NCBI GenBank assembly: GCA_025351325.1
Contig: JANXWE010000097.1
Coordinates: 1 to 34,107, forward strand
Direction of reading: 5' to 3'
Length of the DNA: 34,107 nt
Source: Fimbriiglobus sp.
GTDB taxonomy: Bacteria > Planctomycetota > Planctomycetia > Gemmatales > Gemmataceae
The notes under the pieces were generated by a model, which was given only the letters and a program-made list of their open reading frames with translations, did not search any database and was not told where the DNA came from. The stretch's first letter is position 1, and each line of letters starts with the position of its first letter. Of this stretch, positions 1-8,522 are shown in pieces. A program made the translations under genes and the position numbers.

Positions 1-167
1 CGAGCGAGCGGATGGTTCTCCTGCTTGCGGAGGACGGCCAGCACCTCGTTGGCGACCCGTTCGAGTTCTTCCGGCGACGGTTTTGCGAAGGGCACGGGCA
101 GCCTGGGGTAAGATTTTCTAGCCGTCTCACGACGACAAAAAAGAAAATCCCGCCCACTGGATACCAC
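1..167 (-). CDS. Partial unrecognised CDS at the left edge, start uncertain
   Basis: On the minus strand a frame stays open from a stop near 260 to the window edge. The part from about 115 down to 1 reads like a protein (PVPFAKPSPEELERVANEV, then VLAVLRKQENHPLAR) with the neighbourhood's GC-rich codon use. The part before it (about 120-260) is more AT-rich and looks less coding. No ATG is in frame. The coordinates use the GTG at 165-167, which has GGGAG directly against it rather than at normal spacing, so the true start may be elsewhere. Function is not recognised because the body of the gene is outside the window. Positions 168-388, between this frame and nadE, show no other gene and no clear promoter. 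Confidence 0.3.
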   Translation of the reverse strand, partial: MVSSGRDFLFCRRETARKSYPRLPVPFAKPSPEELERVANEVLAVLRKQENHPLA

Positions 168-388
168 CTCCCAAACTTTCTTGCAAAGCGAGTCCTGCAC
201 CCCGAAGTATTTGTCCCGGAGAGTTGCTATTGTGGTGGCGTGCAAAATCCGAATATTATGCCGTCAACCCACAGGCCATTTCAATAGCAACAGGTAGTTT
301 ATTTTGGCGTGACTCCTAAAATAAGTTATAGACCATACAAAGAACCCTCTAAGGCAATTTGAGAAAAACGCGGCAAAACCTCATCCCA

Positions 389-2374
389 TCACCACCCCGC
401 CAGCCACGCTTTCGCGGACGCATCGCTGGCCATGCGCCAATCTCCCCGTGGCGACACACTGACCGAACCGACCTTTGGCCCGTCGGGCAAGCAACTACGC
501 TTAAACTGGTTGGCGAAGAAGCGGGTCACGAAGACACGGAGCCAGTTGCGGATTTCGGCCGGGGTGTAGTCAACATGGAACTTGGCGTGGCCCGCCAAGA
601 ACAGGATCTTCTCCGGTGACTCGGCCCAACGAAGGAAGTGGTACAAGAAAAAGTCGACCAATTCATACGGGCCGGTGCTTGATTCGGTCGCTTGGAGTGC
701 TTCGCCCTCCGCCGAGGTCGGCAGCAACTCCGGGGAGATCTCCGTCGCCACGATGTCGCGCAGGGTTGCTTGCGGTTCGCCGGTGAACTCGTTCTCGGCG
801 GCCCAAGTCACGAGGAACTTCACCAATGTTTTCGGAATGCTGATGTTCGGGTTGTACATGCTCATGTGGTCGGCGTTGTAGGTACACCAACCCAGGGCGA
901 GCTCGGAAACGTCGCCGGTGCCGATGACGAACGCGGTGTTCATCAGCAGGTTCGTCCGCACGCGGGCCTGGACGTTTTCAAACGTCAGATCGTGGCGATT
1001 GTCGTGCGGTAGCGCTTGCAGCGCCATCGTCAACGATTCGACGCTGTGGCCAGTGGGGTCAATGCCGAAGGGTTTGTGCTGGAGTGCCTGCATTTCCAAT
1101 AGGCAGAGCGGGCGGATGTCGATATCTTTCGCCGTGACACCGAGGGCCGCCATCAAGGTTTGGGCGTTGGTTTTGGTGCGTTTCGTCGTGCCGAAGCCGG
1201 GCATGGTGATCGCTTGAATCTTCGCCGGGTCTTCGCCGAGTTCCGCAAACGTCTTGCACACCACAAGTAACGCGAGAGTCGAATCGAGACCACCGGAGAC
1301 GCCGATGCTGACCCGCGGTCGGCCAATGTGATCGAGCCGTTTGGCGAGCGCGGCCACTTGCGTGGCAAAAATTTCTTCGCAGCGTTCCCTCAACGTCGCC
1401 GGATCCGACGGCACGAATGGATGCGCATCGACTTCTCGAAGCAAAGTTGGCAGACGTTCCGACTTCGCCAAAGTGAACGGAACAGTGCGGAATGGTTTCA
1501 CCCAGTCCGCTTCGTGGAAACTCCCCAGCTGCAAACGATCCCGCTGGATATGTCCCAGGTCGAGATCATGGATCGTGACATGGCCGCGACGCTGGAACCG
1601 TTCGGACTCGGCCAGCAGCGTGCCATTTTCGGCGATCAAACAGTGGCCGCCGAAGACGAGGTCGGTCGTCGATTCCCCGGTGCCAGCCGAGGTATACACA
1701 TACCCCGCAAGACAGCGCCCACTCTGGCCGACGACGAGTTGCCGGCGGTAGTTCGCTTTGCCGATGGTCTCGTTGCTCGCGGAGAGGTTCGCCAACACCG
1801 TGGCACCGGCCAGCGCTTGAAACGAACTGGGGGGCACCGGCATCCAAAGATCTTCACAGATTTCGACACCGAGCACGAATTCAGGTGCGTTCTCCGCGCG
1901 GAAGAGCAGGTCGGTTCCGAATGGTACGGTCTGCCCGGCCAGGGTGATTGAATTGGAACGAGCATGCGCAGCCGGGTGGAAGTAGCGGCCGTCGTAGAAC
2001 TCTTTGTAATTCGGCAGGTAGGTTTTCGGGACGACACCCAGCAGGCGACTACCGGTGAACACGGCAGCACAGTTGAAGACCATGCCGTCGACGAGCACAG
2101 TCAGACCGACGACGGTGACACCGTGGAAGCAGTGACCGGCCGCGACCAGCAGCGTATCGAGGGCCGCTTCCGCCGCGATCAACAACACGGGCTGATGAAA
2201 CAGATCATGGCAGGTGTAGCCGGAGAGGCCGAGTTCGGGAAAAACGACGAGATCGCACCCGGCCGCATCCGCGTCCCGCAGCAGCGCCAAAGTGCGTTCG
2301 GCATTGAACGAACAATCGGCGACCCGGAGTTCGGGGGAAGCCGCCGCCACGCGAAGGAAGTTGTGGGGAAGCAT
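389..2374 (-). CDS. nadE: Glutamine-dependent NAD(+) synthetase
   Basis: This enzyme makes NAD+ from deamido-NAD+ (NaAD), ATP and glutamine, the last step of NAD synthesis, in the cytoplasm. The N-terminal half is a nitrilase-fold glutaminase with its Glu-Lys-Cys triad visible: Glu47 in VFPELGLSGY, Lys117 in VVPKTYLPNY and Cys173 in GVEICEDLW. The C-terminal half is the synthetase, with the PP-loop ATP motif SGGLDST near residues 359-365. The length (661 aa) is usual for the two-domain type, so ammonia is made in the same polypeptide and no separate glutaminase is needed. The ATG at 2374 is chosen; a GTG at 2386 would add four residues, and neither has a strong ribosome-binding site. The gene follows the PIN toxin on the same strand but appears functionally unrelated to it. 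Confidence 0.95.
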   Translation of the reverse strand: MLPHNFLRVAAASPELRVADCSFNAERTLALLRDADAAGCDLVVFPELGLSGYTCHDLFHQPVLLIAAEAALDTLLVAAGHCFHGVTVVGLTVLVDGMVFNCAAVFTGSRLLGVVPKTYLPNYKEFYDGRYFHPAAHARSNSITLAGQTVPFGTDLLFRAENAPEFVLGVEICEDLWMPVPPSSFQALAGATVLANLSASNETIGKANYRRQLVVGQSGRCLAGYVYTSAGTGESTTDLVFGGHCLIAENGTLLAESERFQRRGHVTIHDLDLGHIQRDRLQLGSFHEADWVKPFRTVPFTLAKSERLPTLLREVDAHPFVPSDPATLRERCEEIFATQVAALAKRLDHIGRPRVSIGVSGGLDSTLALLVVCKTFAELGEDPAKIQAITMPGFGTTKRTKTNAQTLMAALGVTAKDIDIRPLCLLEMQALQHKPFGIDPTGHSVESLTMALQALPHDNRHDLTFENVQARVRTNLLMNTAFVIGTGDVSELALGWCTYNADHMSMYNPNISIPKTLVKFLVTWAAENEFTGEPQATLRDIVATEISPELLPTSAEGEALQATESSTGPYELVDFFLYHFLRWAESPEKILFLAGHAKFHVDYTPAEIRNWLRVFVTRFFANQFKRSCLPDGPKVGSVSVSPRGDWRMASDASAKAWLAGW

Positions 2375-2422
2375 GGGGAAGATCACGCCTTGGTTTGTAC
2401 GGGAGGGCGAGTATTGTCGGTC

Positions 2423-2459
2423 ATTCCTCGTCTGCGATGGTCACCGATTGCAGCATCGC
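2423..2459. repeat. 37-bp direct repeat, copy A (relic gene 3' end)
   Basis: This 37-bp stretch is identical to 3167-3203. Read on the minus strand it encodes AMLQSVTIADEE followed by a stop (TGA at 2421-2423), the same C-terminus as the intact hypothetical gene whose end is copy B. Nothing upstream of it continues that protein, because the PIN toxin gene ends 15 bases away. It is therefore a gene end without a gene: either the remnant of a tandem paralogue or a duplicated target left by insertion of the toxin-antitoxin cassette. Confidence 0.85.
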
Positions 2460-2473
2460 CACTCAGGATGACT

Positions 2474-2869
2474 TCAGATACTCACGATGCGCATGTTCGG
2501 AAAATTTCGGAGTCGATGATCGTTCGTGACGAAGCAGTCGCAACCGCTGACCAGCGCCGAGGCCAAACAAAGTGCATCCGGTGAGCGATACCCTTTGCGA
2601 GCAGCCCTGAATTGTATGGCCTGATCCATCACTGCGCGGTCAAGCGGAACGAACTCGGCCACTTGCTGTGCGAAAAAGTCTTCGAACGATCGCACCCGAT
2701 TAAAGTCACCATTGCGAATGGGAATAACGAGCGTCTCCATTCGAACTAGTTCACTGGAAATGATGGTGTGGGGCCCAAGTTGATCGAGCGCGACCAATAC
2801 TGATGCTGCAAACAGTGGATCCTGTTCGATGAGGTAAATGACGATGACCGAATCGTAAAACACCCTCAT
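2474..2869 (-). CDS. PIN-domain ribonuclease toxin, VapC-like
   Basis: This 131-aa single PIN domain is the expected size of a VapC toxin, a metal-dependent RNase that cuts tRNA or rRNA when its antitoxin is lost. The acidic active-site residues are in place: Asp6 (FYDSVIV), Glu40 (SSELV), Asp98 (SPDAL) and Asp117 (TNDHRL). The start codon overlaps the stop of the preceding antitoxin gene in an ATGA, so the two are translationally coupled, antitoxin first. The pair lies between two copies of a 37-bp direct repeat, which suggests it arrived as a cassette. The RNA target cannot be judged from sequence. Confidence 0.85.
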   Translation of the reverse strand: MRVFYDSVIVIYLIEQDPLFAASVLVALDQLGPHTIISSELVRMETLVIPIRNGDFNRVRSFEDFFAQQVAEFVPLDRAVMDQAIQFRAARKGYRSPDALCLASALVSGCDCFVTNDHRLRNFPNMRIVSI

Positions 2870-3120
2870 CGGTCACCCCAAGATTCCCGCTCTTGGTCGA
2901 CTTGCCGATCAATCTCGTCGCGGCTCATCGGCACATGGCCTTCGGCGCCTTGGCGGACGCGGAGGGCGGTGAGGAATTCATCCAAGCTCCGCCGCGGATT
3001 TTCGCTCGGAACCGGTTGCACCGTCACGAACACCCGACCCGTGCCGACCGGAGCCGGCGTGTCGAGGGTGAGTGTTCGTCCGTCAGTTGTAGTCGCGGTC
3101 GTCGTGAATATTGCACTCAT
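2866..3120 (-). CDS. Antitoxin of the PIN toxin, VapB-like
   Basis: This small protein (84 aa) is encoded directly upstream of the PIN toxin with a 4-base overlap. The N-terminal half looks like a beta-rich domain (LTLDTPAPVGTGRVFVTVQP). The C-terminal half is charged and helical, with a segment RDEIDRQVDQERESWGD near the end of the kind that VapB-type antitoxins use to block the toxin's active site. The ATG at 3120 is preferred because GAGG lies six bases before it; a GTG at 3165 would add 15 unlikely residues. Autoregulation of the pair is expected from family knowledge, but I see no operator that I can defend. Confidence 0.7.
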   Translation of the reverse strand: MSAIFTTTATTTDGRTLTLDTPAPVGTGRVFVTVQPVPSENPRRSLDEFLTALRVRQGAEGHVPMSRDEIDRQVDQERESWGDR

Positions 3121-3164
3121 GAAATACCTCGTTCCATTATCGTACTCCCTTGCCGGTGAATTCA

Positions 3165-3596
3165 CTATTCCTCGTCTGCGATGGTCACCGATTGCAGCAT
3201 CGCTTTCAGGACCGATTCATAGTCCAGCCGATCCAACTCGCTCACTTGTCCCAGAATCAGCAAGTTCCCCTCACTGGTGCTCACGCACCGCAACCAAGCT
3301 TCAATGCTGGTATCGAGTGTGAGAAAGTCGATGTTGTACCCGACCGCCGGGAGGCCACCGACCGATTCCACAACCGGTTCGGCGTCGAGTTCTTTGTACT
3401 CCGCTTTCATCACACTGAGCGCTTCGTCGGTCACTTGCGTCGGGCTGACGGGGCCGGGTCGCAGCGACGCCGTCAGGAATGCCGTGCCGGGGCTGGCCAC
3501 CGAAACCGTCCAAGCGTCGCTGTCGTCTTCGATTTCCAAAGTCCAACTTGCGGGGTACTGGAATGCAATTCCAGAGCGGGTAAACACTTTCAACAT
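3165..3596 (-). CDS. Hypothetical protein, possibly DcrB/PsbP-like fold
   Basis: This 143-aa protein begins at the ATG at 3596, which has GAGG six bases upstream; a longer frame to 3641 lacks this support. It has no signal peptide or membrane segment. The opening (FQYPASWTLEIEDD, then VSVASPG) resembles the small beta-sheet domains of the DcrB/PsbP/DUF1795 kind, but I do not recognise the family with certainty. The last 37 bases of the gene are repeated exactly at 2423-2459 on the far side of the toxin-antitoxin pair. The gene is probably intact, since it ends in a normal stop (TAG at 3167-3165). Confidence 0.6.
   Translation of the reverse strand: MLKVFTRSGIAFQYPASWTLEIEDDSDAWTVSVASPGTAFLTASLRPGPVSPTQVTDEALSVMKAEYKELDAEPVVESVGGLPAVGYNIDFLTLDTSIEAWLRCVSTSEGNLLILGQVSELDRLDYESVLKAMLQSVTIADEE
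3167..3203. repeat. 37-bp direct repeat, copy B (3' end of the hypothetical gene)
   Basis: Identical to 2423-2459. This copy is the authentic 3' end of the 143-aa gene. The two copies bracket the toxin-antitoxin pair almost exactly: 15 bases from the toxin's stop on one side, and the antitoxin start region on the other. Confidence 0.85.
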
Positions 3597-3787
3597 GGGG
3601 AACCTCAGACGCCTGCTTACGATTCCGCGGGACGCACGCAACCATCATGGTATAGGTGGAATTGTTCTCCTGAGGCGAGCCGCTTGGCCGACCCCGTTTT
3701 TGTGTCCGGAATGACAATTGCAACGACGGTTTTGCACGGCTGCGTAAAATGTTGGAAGCAGCCAAACCTATACCAGCGGATCGAGCC

Positions 3788-4576
3788 ATGCATTCGCGGA
3801 AGTACCTCGCGCCCAACGTCATCGAGTTGAACCTCGCCGCCGGGAAACCGCTCGGCGTGAATATTTATTTGATCGACGGCGGCACCGAATTCGCGCTGCT
3901 CGACATCGGCCAAACCGACACGTTGAACGAGGTCATCGATCTGATCCGGGCGATGGATTTCCCGCTGTCCAAATGCAAGATGATCCTCGCGACTCACGCC
4001 GATGCCGACCATGTGCAAGCGCTCGCGGCCGCCCGGGATCGCTTGAAAGCAAAGACCGCCGCACATGCCCGTGCGGCCGTGGCTATCGAAGCCGGCGATG
4101 TCATCGAGACCTTCGCCTGCATCTCGGCCCAGAATTTCAGCATCCCAATGCCGCCATGCAAGATCGACGTGAAGCTCAAAGAAGGGGACGTGATCACCAT
4201 CGGCAAGTTGAAGTTGGACGTTTGGCACACGCCGGGGCACACCCCGGGGCAACTCAGCTTTAAGCTCGACAACTTGCTCTTCAGCGGCGACAACATTTAC
4301 CGCGATGCCAGCGTCGGCGTGATCGACGCCCACCACGGTTCCAATATTTCCCACTTCATCGAGTCGCTGAAGCGCATCCAAAACGACGATTGCGACTTTT
4401 TGTTGCCGAGCCATGGCCCGGCTTTTCGCCGCGATCCTGCCATTCTGCAAACGGCCATCGACCGCCTGACGCAGTACCAGTTCCTCGCCGACTTCGGCAC
4501 CTGCGCCGTACGCTGGCCCCTGCAAGAAGAGTGGGAGCAGTCCATTTTGAACGGGGACGTACCCGCCCTCGTTTAA
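3788..4576 (+). CDS. MBL-fold metallo-hydrolase
   Basis: This 262-aa metallo-beta-lactamase-fold hydrolase is cytoplasmic, with no signal peptide. The dinuclear metal site is visible: THADADH near residue 70, the histidine in HTPGHTPGQ, the aspartate in FSGDNIY and the late histidine in LPSHGP. The set resembles glyoxalase II-like and general thioester or lactone hydrolases, but the substrate cannot be assigned. The ATG at 3788 is chosen because it opens directly into the conserved first strands; an ATG at 3749 would add 13 residues and has no ribosome-binding site. Its TAA overlaps the stop codon of the converging ROK kinase gene, so the two 3' ends abut with no room for a terminator. Confidence 0.85.
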   Translation: MHSRKYLAPNVIELNLAAGKPLGVNIYLIDGGTEFALLDIGQTDTLNEVIDLIRAMDFPLSKCKMILATHADADHVQALAAARDRLKAKTAAHARAAVAIEAGDVIETFACISAQNFSIPMPPCKIDVKLKEGDVITIGKLKLDVWHTPGHTPGQLSFKLDNLLFSGDNIYRDASVGVIDAHHGSNISHFIESLKRIQNDDCDFLLPSHGPAFRRDPAILQTAIDRLTQYQFLADFGTCAVRWPLQEEWEQSILNGDVPALV

Positions 4577-5532
4577 GTCCCGACGAAGTGCTGGCGGGCC
4601 AACGCCAACGCCCCGTGGACGACGACTTCTTCTCCCAGCGCTGCCGGCACGATGTCTGTGAGACCAGCGAACGGCTTGAATCCGCGTTCGGCGACATACT
4701 TGCGAATCGGCGCAAAGAAAAGGTCGTCCCCCATCAGCGATACCCCGCCACCGATGATGACACGGCGCGGACAGAGGAGCTTGATGACGGTGCAAATGCC
4801 TTCAGCGAGCGCCTGAGCTGCTGCGTCGAGAATCACGAGCGCTGCCGTGTCGTTATCGTTCTCGATTGCCTGAACCATGCTGCGGACAGTTACACCATTC
4901 ACGTCCGCGTATTTGCTGATCGTCTCAGTTCCGAAACCACAATTCTCCGCAATTGCTGTATTCGCAGCAATCCCTTTGCCCGATGCCCAACTCTCGACGG
5001 TTCCGGTCTCTACTTGAAAGCCTGTCGGATAAACCGGCCGCACATGTCCGATCTCCGCCGCCCCGCGACCCATCCCCCGGTAAATCTTCCCATCGATAAT
5101 TAGCCCGCCACCGATGCCGGTGCCGACGGTGATGTAGAAGATGGGGCTCAATCCTTTCCCCGCGCCGAAGTGGGCTTCGGCCAACCCTGCCACGTCAGCG
5201 TCGTTGCAAATGACGGCCGGGGCACCCAAATTATCTTGGAGGAATGCCGCCAGTGGGAAGTTGTCCCAACCTTGAATTTGATGCGAGGTGATGGTCGACT
5301 GGGTGGCATCGTCGGTTGGCCCGCCGAAGCCGACACCGATACCGAGAATGTTGGCGCGAGTGAGGCCTGCCGATTGGAGTAGAGCCGGATAATTGCGGAC
5401 GATCTCGGCGCGAATGCCGGCGCCGCCCAACTTCCGATCGACCGTGCCGCGCCAGAGCTGGGCAATGGTGCCGTCACCTTCGCCCAGACCAAGTTGCAGT
5501 TTGGTGCCACCAATTTCGATGCCGAGGAACAT
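4573..5532 (-). CDS. ROK-family sugar kinase / transcriptional regulator family protein
   Basis: This 319-aa protein has the ROK/ASKHA fold. It has the N-terminal phosphate loop (GIEIGGTKLQLG), the catalytic aspartate in VICNDADVAG, the adenosine loop (TVGTGIGGGLIIDG) and EIGHVRP. It probably phosphorylates a hexose such as glucose, without a DNA-binding domain. AGGAG lies seven bases before the ATG. The zinc-binding CxCGxxGCxE motif that normally follows the EIGH histidine is missing: that stretch contains no cysteines (VYPTGFQVETGTVESWASG). It is therefore a ROK protein of the zinc-free or degenerate type. The substrate is not known. Confidence 0.88.
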   Translation of the reverse strand: MFLGIEIGGTKLQLGLGEGDGTIAQLWRGTVDRKLGGAGIRAEIVRNYPALLQSAGLTRANILGIGVGFGGPTDDATQSTITSHQIQGWDNFPLAAFLQDNLGAPAVICNDADVAGLAEAHFGAGKGLSPIFYITVGTGIGGGLIIDGKIYRGMGRGAAEIGHVRPVYPTGFQVETGTVESWASGKGIAANTAIAENCGFGTETISKYADVNGVTVRSMVQAIENDNDTAALVILDAAAQALAEGICTVIKLLCPRRVIIGGGVSLMGDDLFFAPIRKYVAERGFKPFAGLTDIVPAALGEEVVVHGALALARQHFVGT

Positions 5533-5563
5533 GGCGCACTCCTGAATTAGCCGCGACCCGGAG

Positions 5564-8173
5564 TTACTTCACCGGTACGAAGAACCCGGAGCGCACCGGT
5601 GCTGGCATCCGGCTCAACGCCCCTTTCACACTCTTCCAGATCACCTCGTTGAACAGCAAGTCGTCGGCCTGATCTTCCTTGGCCAGGTCGAACTTCTCCG
5701 AAAGTGCCGCACCGTACACTCCTGGCTTGTTCACCGCGTCGAGGTCGGTCTTCGGCTGCACCGCTTTGTACTTCGCAACATCCGGCTTTGCCGTGAAGCT
5801 GTGATACATCGGCCGGGCCGCCGCGTCGAACTGACTCATCGGCTTCAGGCCCAGAATCAGTTCCATCGTCCGCAGTAGACTCGTCGTCGAATACATTGTG
5901 GAATCGACAAACTTCCGCTTCGTGTACGGCGAAATGACCAGGGCCACCACCCGGTGGGCATCGACGTGGTCCGGCCCATTCTGCGCATCATCTTCGATGA
6001 CGAACACGGCGGTGTCCTTCCAAAACGTACTCTCGCTCAACCCTTCGATCACCATGCCGAGCGCCAAGTCGTTGTCCGCCACTTGCGCCGTCGGCGTCGG
6101 CTTGCCGACCCGCGTGCCCGACGTGTGATCGTTGGGCAATTTCAGAATTTGCAGCTTGGGCATCTCGCCCTCTTTCTCGAAGCGCTTGAGTTCGCTCAAG
6201 AACCGCTCGGCTCGTTTCACGTCGGTGTAATCCAGATCGTACCCGCGGAACTTCGGGTCGAAGTGGCCTTCGAGGGCCTTCACCGTGGCTTTGCTATCGT
6301 CGAAGGTGCCATCCTTGTTTTTCTTGCCGTTGGCAATCCACTCGCCGTAGCTGCGGTACGTCACTTTCGCCTCGGCCGCCCGATCCCACAAATAGCCACC
6401 CGATGGCCGTCCCACTTGGTCAACGTAGCCCTCACTCGGATAGCCGAAGGTCTTGCCGGGGCTACCGCGGTAGCTCAGCGGCCAGAGTTTTTCGACGAAA
6501 TCGGTGGCATAAGCCCCCATCGACCACTCGTGACCATCGGCTGAAACTTCACCATCAACGTAAGTGTTGTCGAGCAGCACAAATTCTTTGGCGAGCTTGT
6601 GGTGGTTCGGCGTGATCGCCTCCGGAAAGAGGCACAATTCCGCGGAACCGTTGCCCTGTGGTAAGTCGCCGAAGACTTGGTCGTAGGTGCGATTCTCTTT
6701 GACGATGTAAATCACATGCTTGATCGGCGAGGCGTCGCCGACCTTCTTCGGAATCGGGTTGTCAGCGGCAACATCGTCCGTCTTCGGCAGGTTGTCTTTG
6801 TTCAGCGGACTGCACTGGTACGCCACCTTGGAATGCTTCGCCATCGCGGCCGGTGTCGGCATCGGGATCGCCGAGACGGTGCCTTTGAACAGCCCGCCGA
6901 TGTATTCGAGAATCCCTTTATCGAACGACAAGAACGGGTTCGGCCCACTCGGGTTGGCCTTCGCCACGTTCCCTTTTCCATTGGCGACGTAGATCGTGCG
7001 GTCGAGCTTGTTGTAGCGCACGCTCGTGGGGTACCAGCCCGTCGGAATGAAACCAAGCGACTTCGCTTCTTTCGCATCGACGATGTTGAAGACCGCGAGG
7101 TTGTTGGCATCGGCGTTGGCCACGAACAGCACCTCGCCGTCCGGAGTCATCGCTAAACTGCTGGGCGTGTTCCCCGATGGGGCTTGTGGATAGAGCGACG
7201 CATTGATTGTCTGGATCGTCTTCCCGGTGGCTGAGTCGAGCACGGTCACCTGGGTGCTGTTGGCACAGGCGACGTACAGCGACTTCCCTTTCGGATCGAG
7301 CAGCAGTTCCGTCGGGTGGCTGGCCGTCTTCCAAACCGCCGACACTTTGTTGGTTTCGAGGTCGATCACCGCCACACCGCTCTTGGCCCAGAGGCTCACG
7401 AAGAGCCGTTTGCCACCAGGTTCAGGCAGGCAGGTATAGGGGTAGCCGTTGTTCTTCGCTGGAATCACGCCGCTGTCTTCTTCGTCGAGGAGTAGCTTGT
7501 CGACTTCCTTGCGACCGTCCGCCGGGCTGGGCAAATCGCCGACCGGCCCCTCTTGTTTCGGTTCGACAAACACCAGCGGAATCACGACCTTGTTCCCTGG
7601 ATTATCGAGTGGAACCCGGATGATGGCATCGGCCCACAAGGCGCACGCAAATAGCTCCTTGCCTGCTGCATCGAGAGCCAATCCCGCCGGCACGACCCGC
7701 TTGACGCCCGGTACACCAGCGACATCCACTGTGCGGTGATTGTGGAGCAACCCTTTGTCGAAGTCCCAAATGTGCACGAGGTCGAACTCGCCGCCACTGG
7801 CGTAAATCTGTTTCCCATCCGGAGACCACGTCAGCCCATAGAACGCTTGCTCCATCGTCACCCGGCAGACGATCTTTCGCTTCTTACTGTTGAGATCCAG
7901 GATGTGAACTTCGTGCTCTTTCCAACCGCAATGCAGCACCGCGGCGAACTGGCCCGTGGGGTGAATTTGGATATTTGTCGGAAGGTCGCCGACTTCGAGG
8001 TGCGTCCCCGCCGGGTTCAGTTTCCACTGGTTCGGCAGTTGCATGAAGCCATCTTTTTGCAGGCCCGGCAACACCCGTACCACTTTTTCCTCGGCGTGGG
8101 AACGTGGCACAAGCATGAGGGCGAGCGCACTGCCGACGAGGAGCGTCGGGCCAATTCGTTTTTTCCAAGGCAT
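5564..8173 (-). CDS. Secreted YncE-like beta-propeller fused to an alkaline phosphatase-like phosphoesterase
   Basis: This 869-aa exported protein has a signal peptide of about 27 residues ending near SHAEE. Residues about 35-430 form a YncE/lactonase-type beta-propeller with repeated blades (for example WSPDGKQIYASGG and MTPDGEVLFVANADA). From about residue 488 comes a phosphoesterase of the phospholipase C/acid phosphatase group, with its metal-binding signature KENRTYDQVFGD and a later DDAQNGPDHVDAHR near 730. It probably removes phosphate or a phosphodiester head group in the periplasm. This fusion recurs in planctomycetes and acidobacteria. GGAAGG lies about eight bases before the start. 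It is transcribed away from the rhodopsin operon and shares a 349-base intergenic region with it. Confidence 0.88.
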   Translation of the reverse strand: MPWKKRIGPTLLVGSALALMLVPRSHAEEKVVRVLPGLQKDGFMQLPNQWKLNPAGTHLEVGDLPTNIQIHPTGQFAAVLHCGWKEHEVHILDLNSKKRKIVCRVTMEQAFYGLTWSPDGKQIYASGGEFDLVHIWDFDKGLLHNHRTVDVAGVPGVKRVVPAGLALDAAGKELFACALWADAIIRVPLDNPGNKVVIPLVFVEPKQEGPVGDLPSPADGRKEVDKLLLDEEDSGVIPAKNNGYPYTCLPEPGGKRLFVSLWAKSGVAVIDLETNKVSAVWKTASHPTELLLDPKGKSLYVACANSTQVTVLDSATGKTIQTINASLYPQAPSGNTPSSLAMTPDGEVLFVANADANNLAVFNIVDAKEAKSLGFIPTGWYPTSVRYNKLDRTIYVANGKGNVAKANPSGPNPFLSFDKGILEYIGGLFKGTVSAIPMPTPAAMAKHSKVAYQCSPLNKDNLPKTDDVAADNPIPKKVGDASPIKHVIYIVKENRTYDQVFGDLPQGNGSAELCLFPEAITPNHHKLAKEFVLLDNTYVDGEVSADGHEWSMGAYATDFVEKLWPLSYRGSPGKTFGYPSEGYVDQVGRPSGGYLWDRAAEAKVTYRSYGEWIANGKKNKDGTFDDSKATVKALEGHFDPKFRGYDLDYTDVKRAERFLSELKRFEKEGEMPKLQILKLPNDHTSGTRVGKPTPTAQVADNDLALGMVIEGLSESTFWKDTAVFVIEDDAQNGPDHVDAHRVVALVISPYTKRKFVDSTMYSTTSLLRTMELILGLKPMSQFDAAARPMYHSFTAKPDVAKYKAVQPKTDLDAVNKPGVYGAALSEKFDLAKEDQADDLLFNEVIWKSVKGALSRMPAPVRSGFFVPVK

Positions 8174-8522
8174 GGTTCAATCCTTCCGCGAGTCGAATGG
8201 AAGACACACATGGCATTATGAAAAGTTCGGATCGAACAAGGTAGTGAAGAGTTCGAGAAGAGTGGGCTCAGACTATTTTCTTTTTCCACAAAGTTTTTCG
8301 GCGTGGCGTTGAAGTCGCGGCGCTTGTGCCGGTATTAATGCTTTCAGTGTAAGTCAATGTGAATCGGCTGCTTGTCGGTTCCGATCCAGTTTGAAGTCCG
8401 ATGCCGCTTGGCCGCCGGCTCCGGATTTTCACTTGACCTACTCCGATCCTGACTCCACGTACACATTTTTTATGTGAGACGAGTCACTTCGTTTTTCTCC
8501 CGAACCTGTTTGGAGTGTTTCC
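8174..8522. other. Divergent intergenic region before the rhodopsin operon
   Basis: This 349-base non-coding region separates the phosphoesterase gene (minus) from the rhodopsin operon (plus). It must carry promoters for both. A TTGACC at 8433-8438 could be a -35 box for the operon, but no -10 box sits at the right distance. The clearest element is the palindrome at 8473-8488 listed separately. Just before the opsin ATG, GGAG at 8512-8515 gives a seven-base spacing. I see no RNA gene here. Confidence 0.5.
8473..8488. promoter_or_regulatory. CRP/FNR-type palindrome upstream of the rhodopsin operon
   Basis: The sequence TGTGA-N6-TCACT matches the two-fold consensus of CRP/FNR-family regulators (TGTGA-N6-TCACA) at nine of ten half-site positions. 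It lies 34 bases before the opsin start codon and overlaps a second small palindrome (CACAT-N5-ATGTG, 8462-8476). It could be an operator for the phototrophy operon. Planctomycete regulators have their own preferences and a match this short can occur by chance. Confidence 0.35.

Noticed and set aside
3617-4795. 392-codon minus-strand frame across the MBL hydrolase gene
   Set aside because: It overlaps two confident genes (MBL hydrolase and ROK kinase) and reads as their antisense; no ribosome-binding site or family resemblance.
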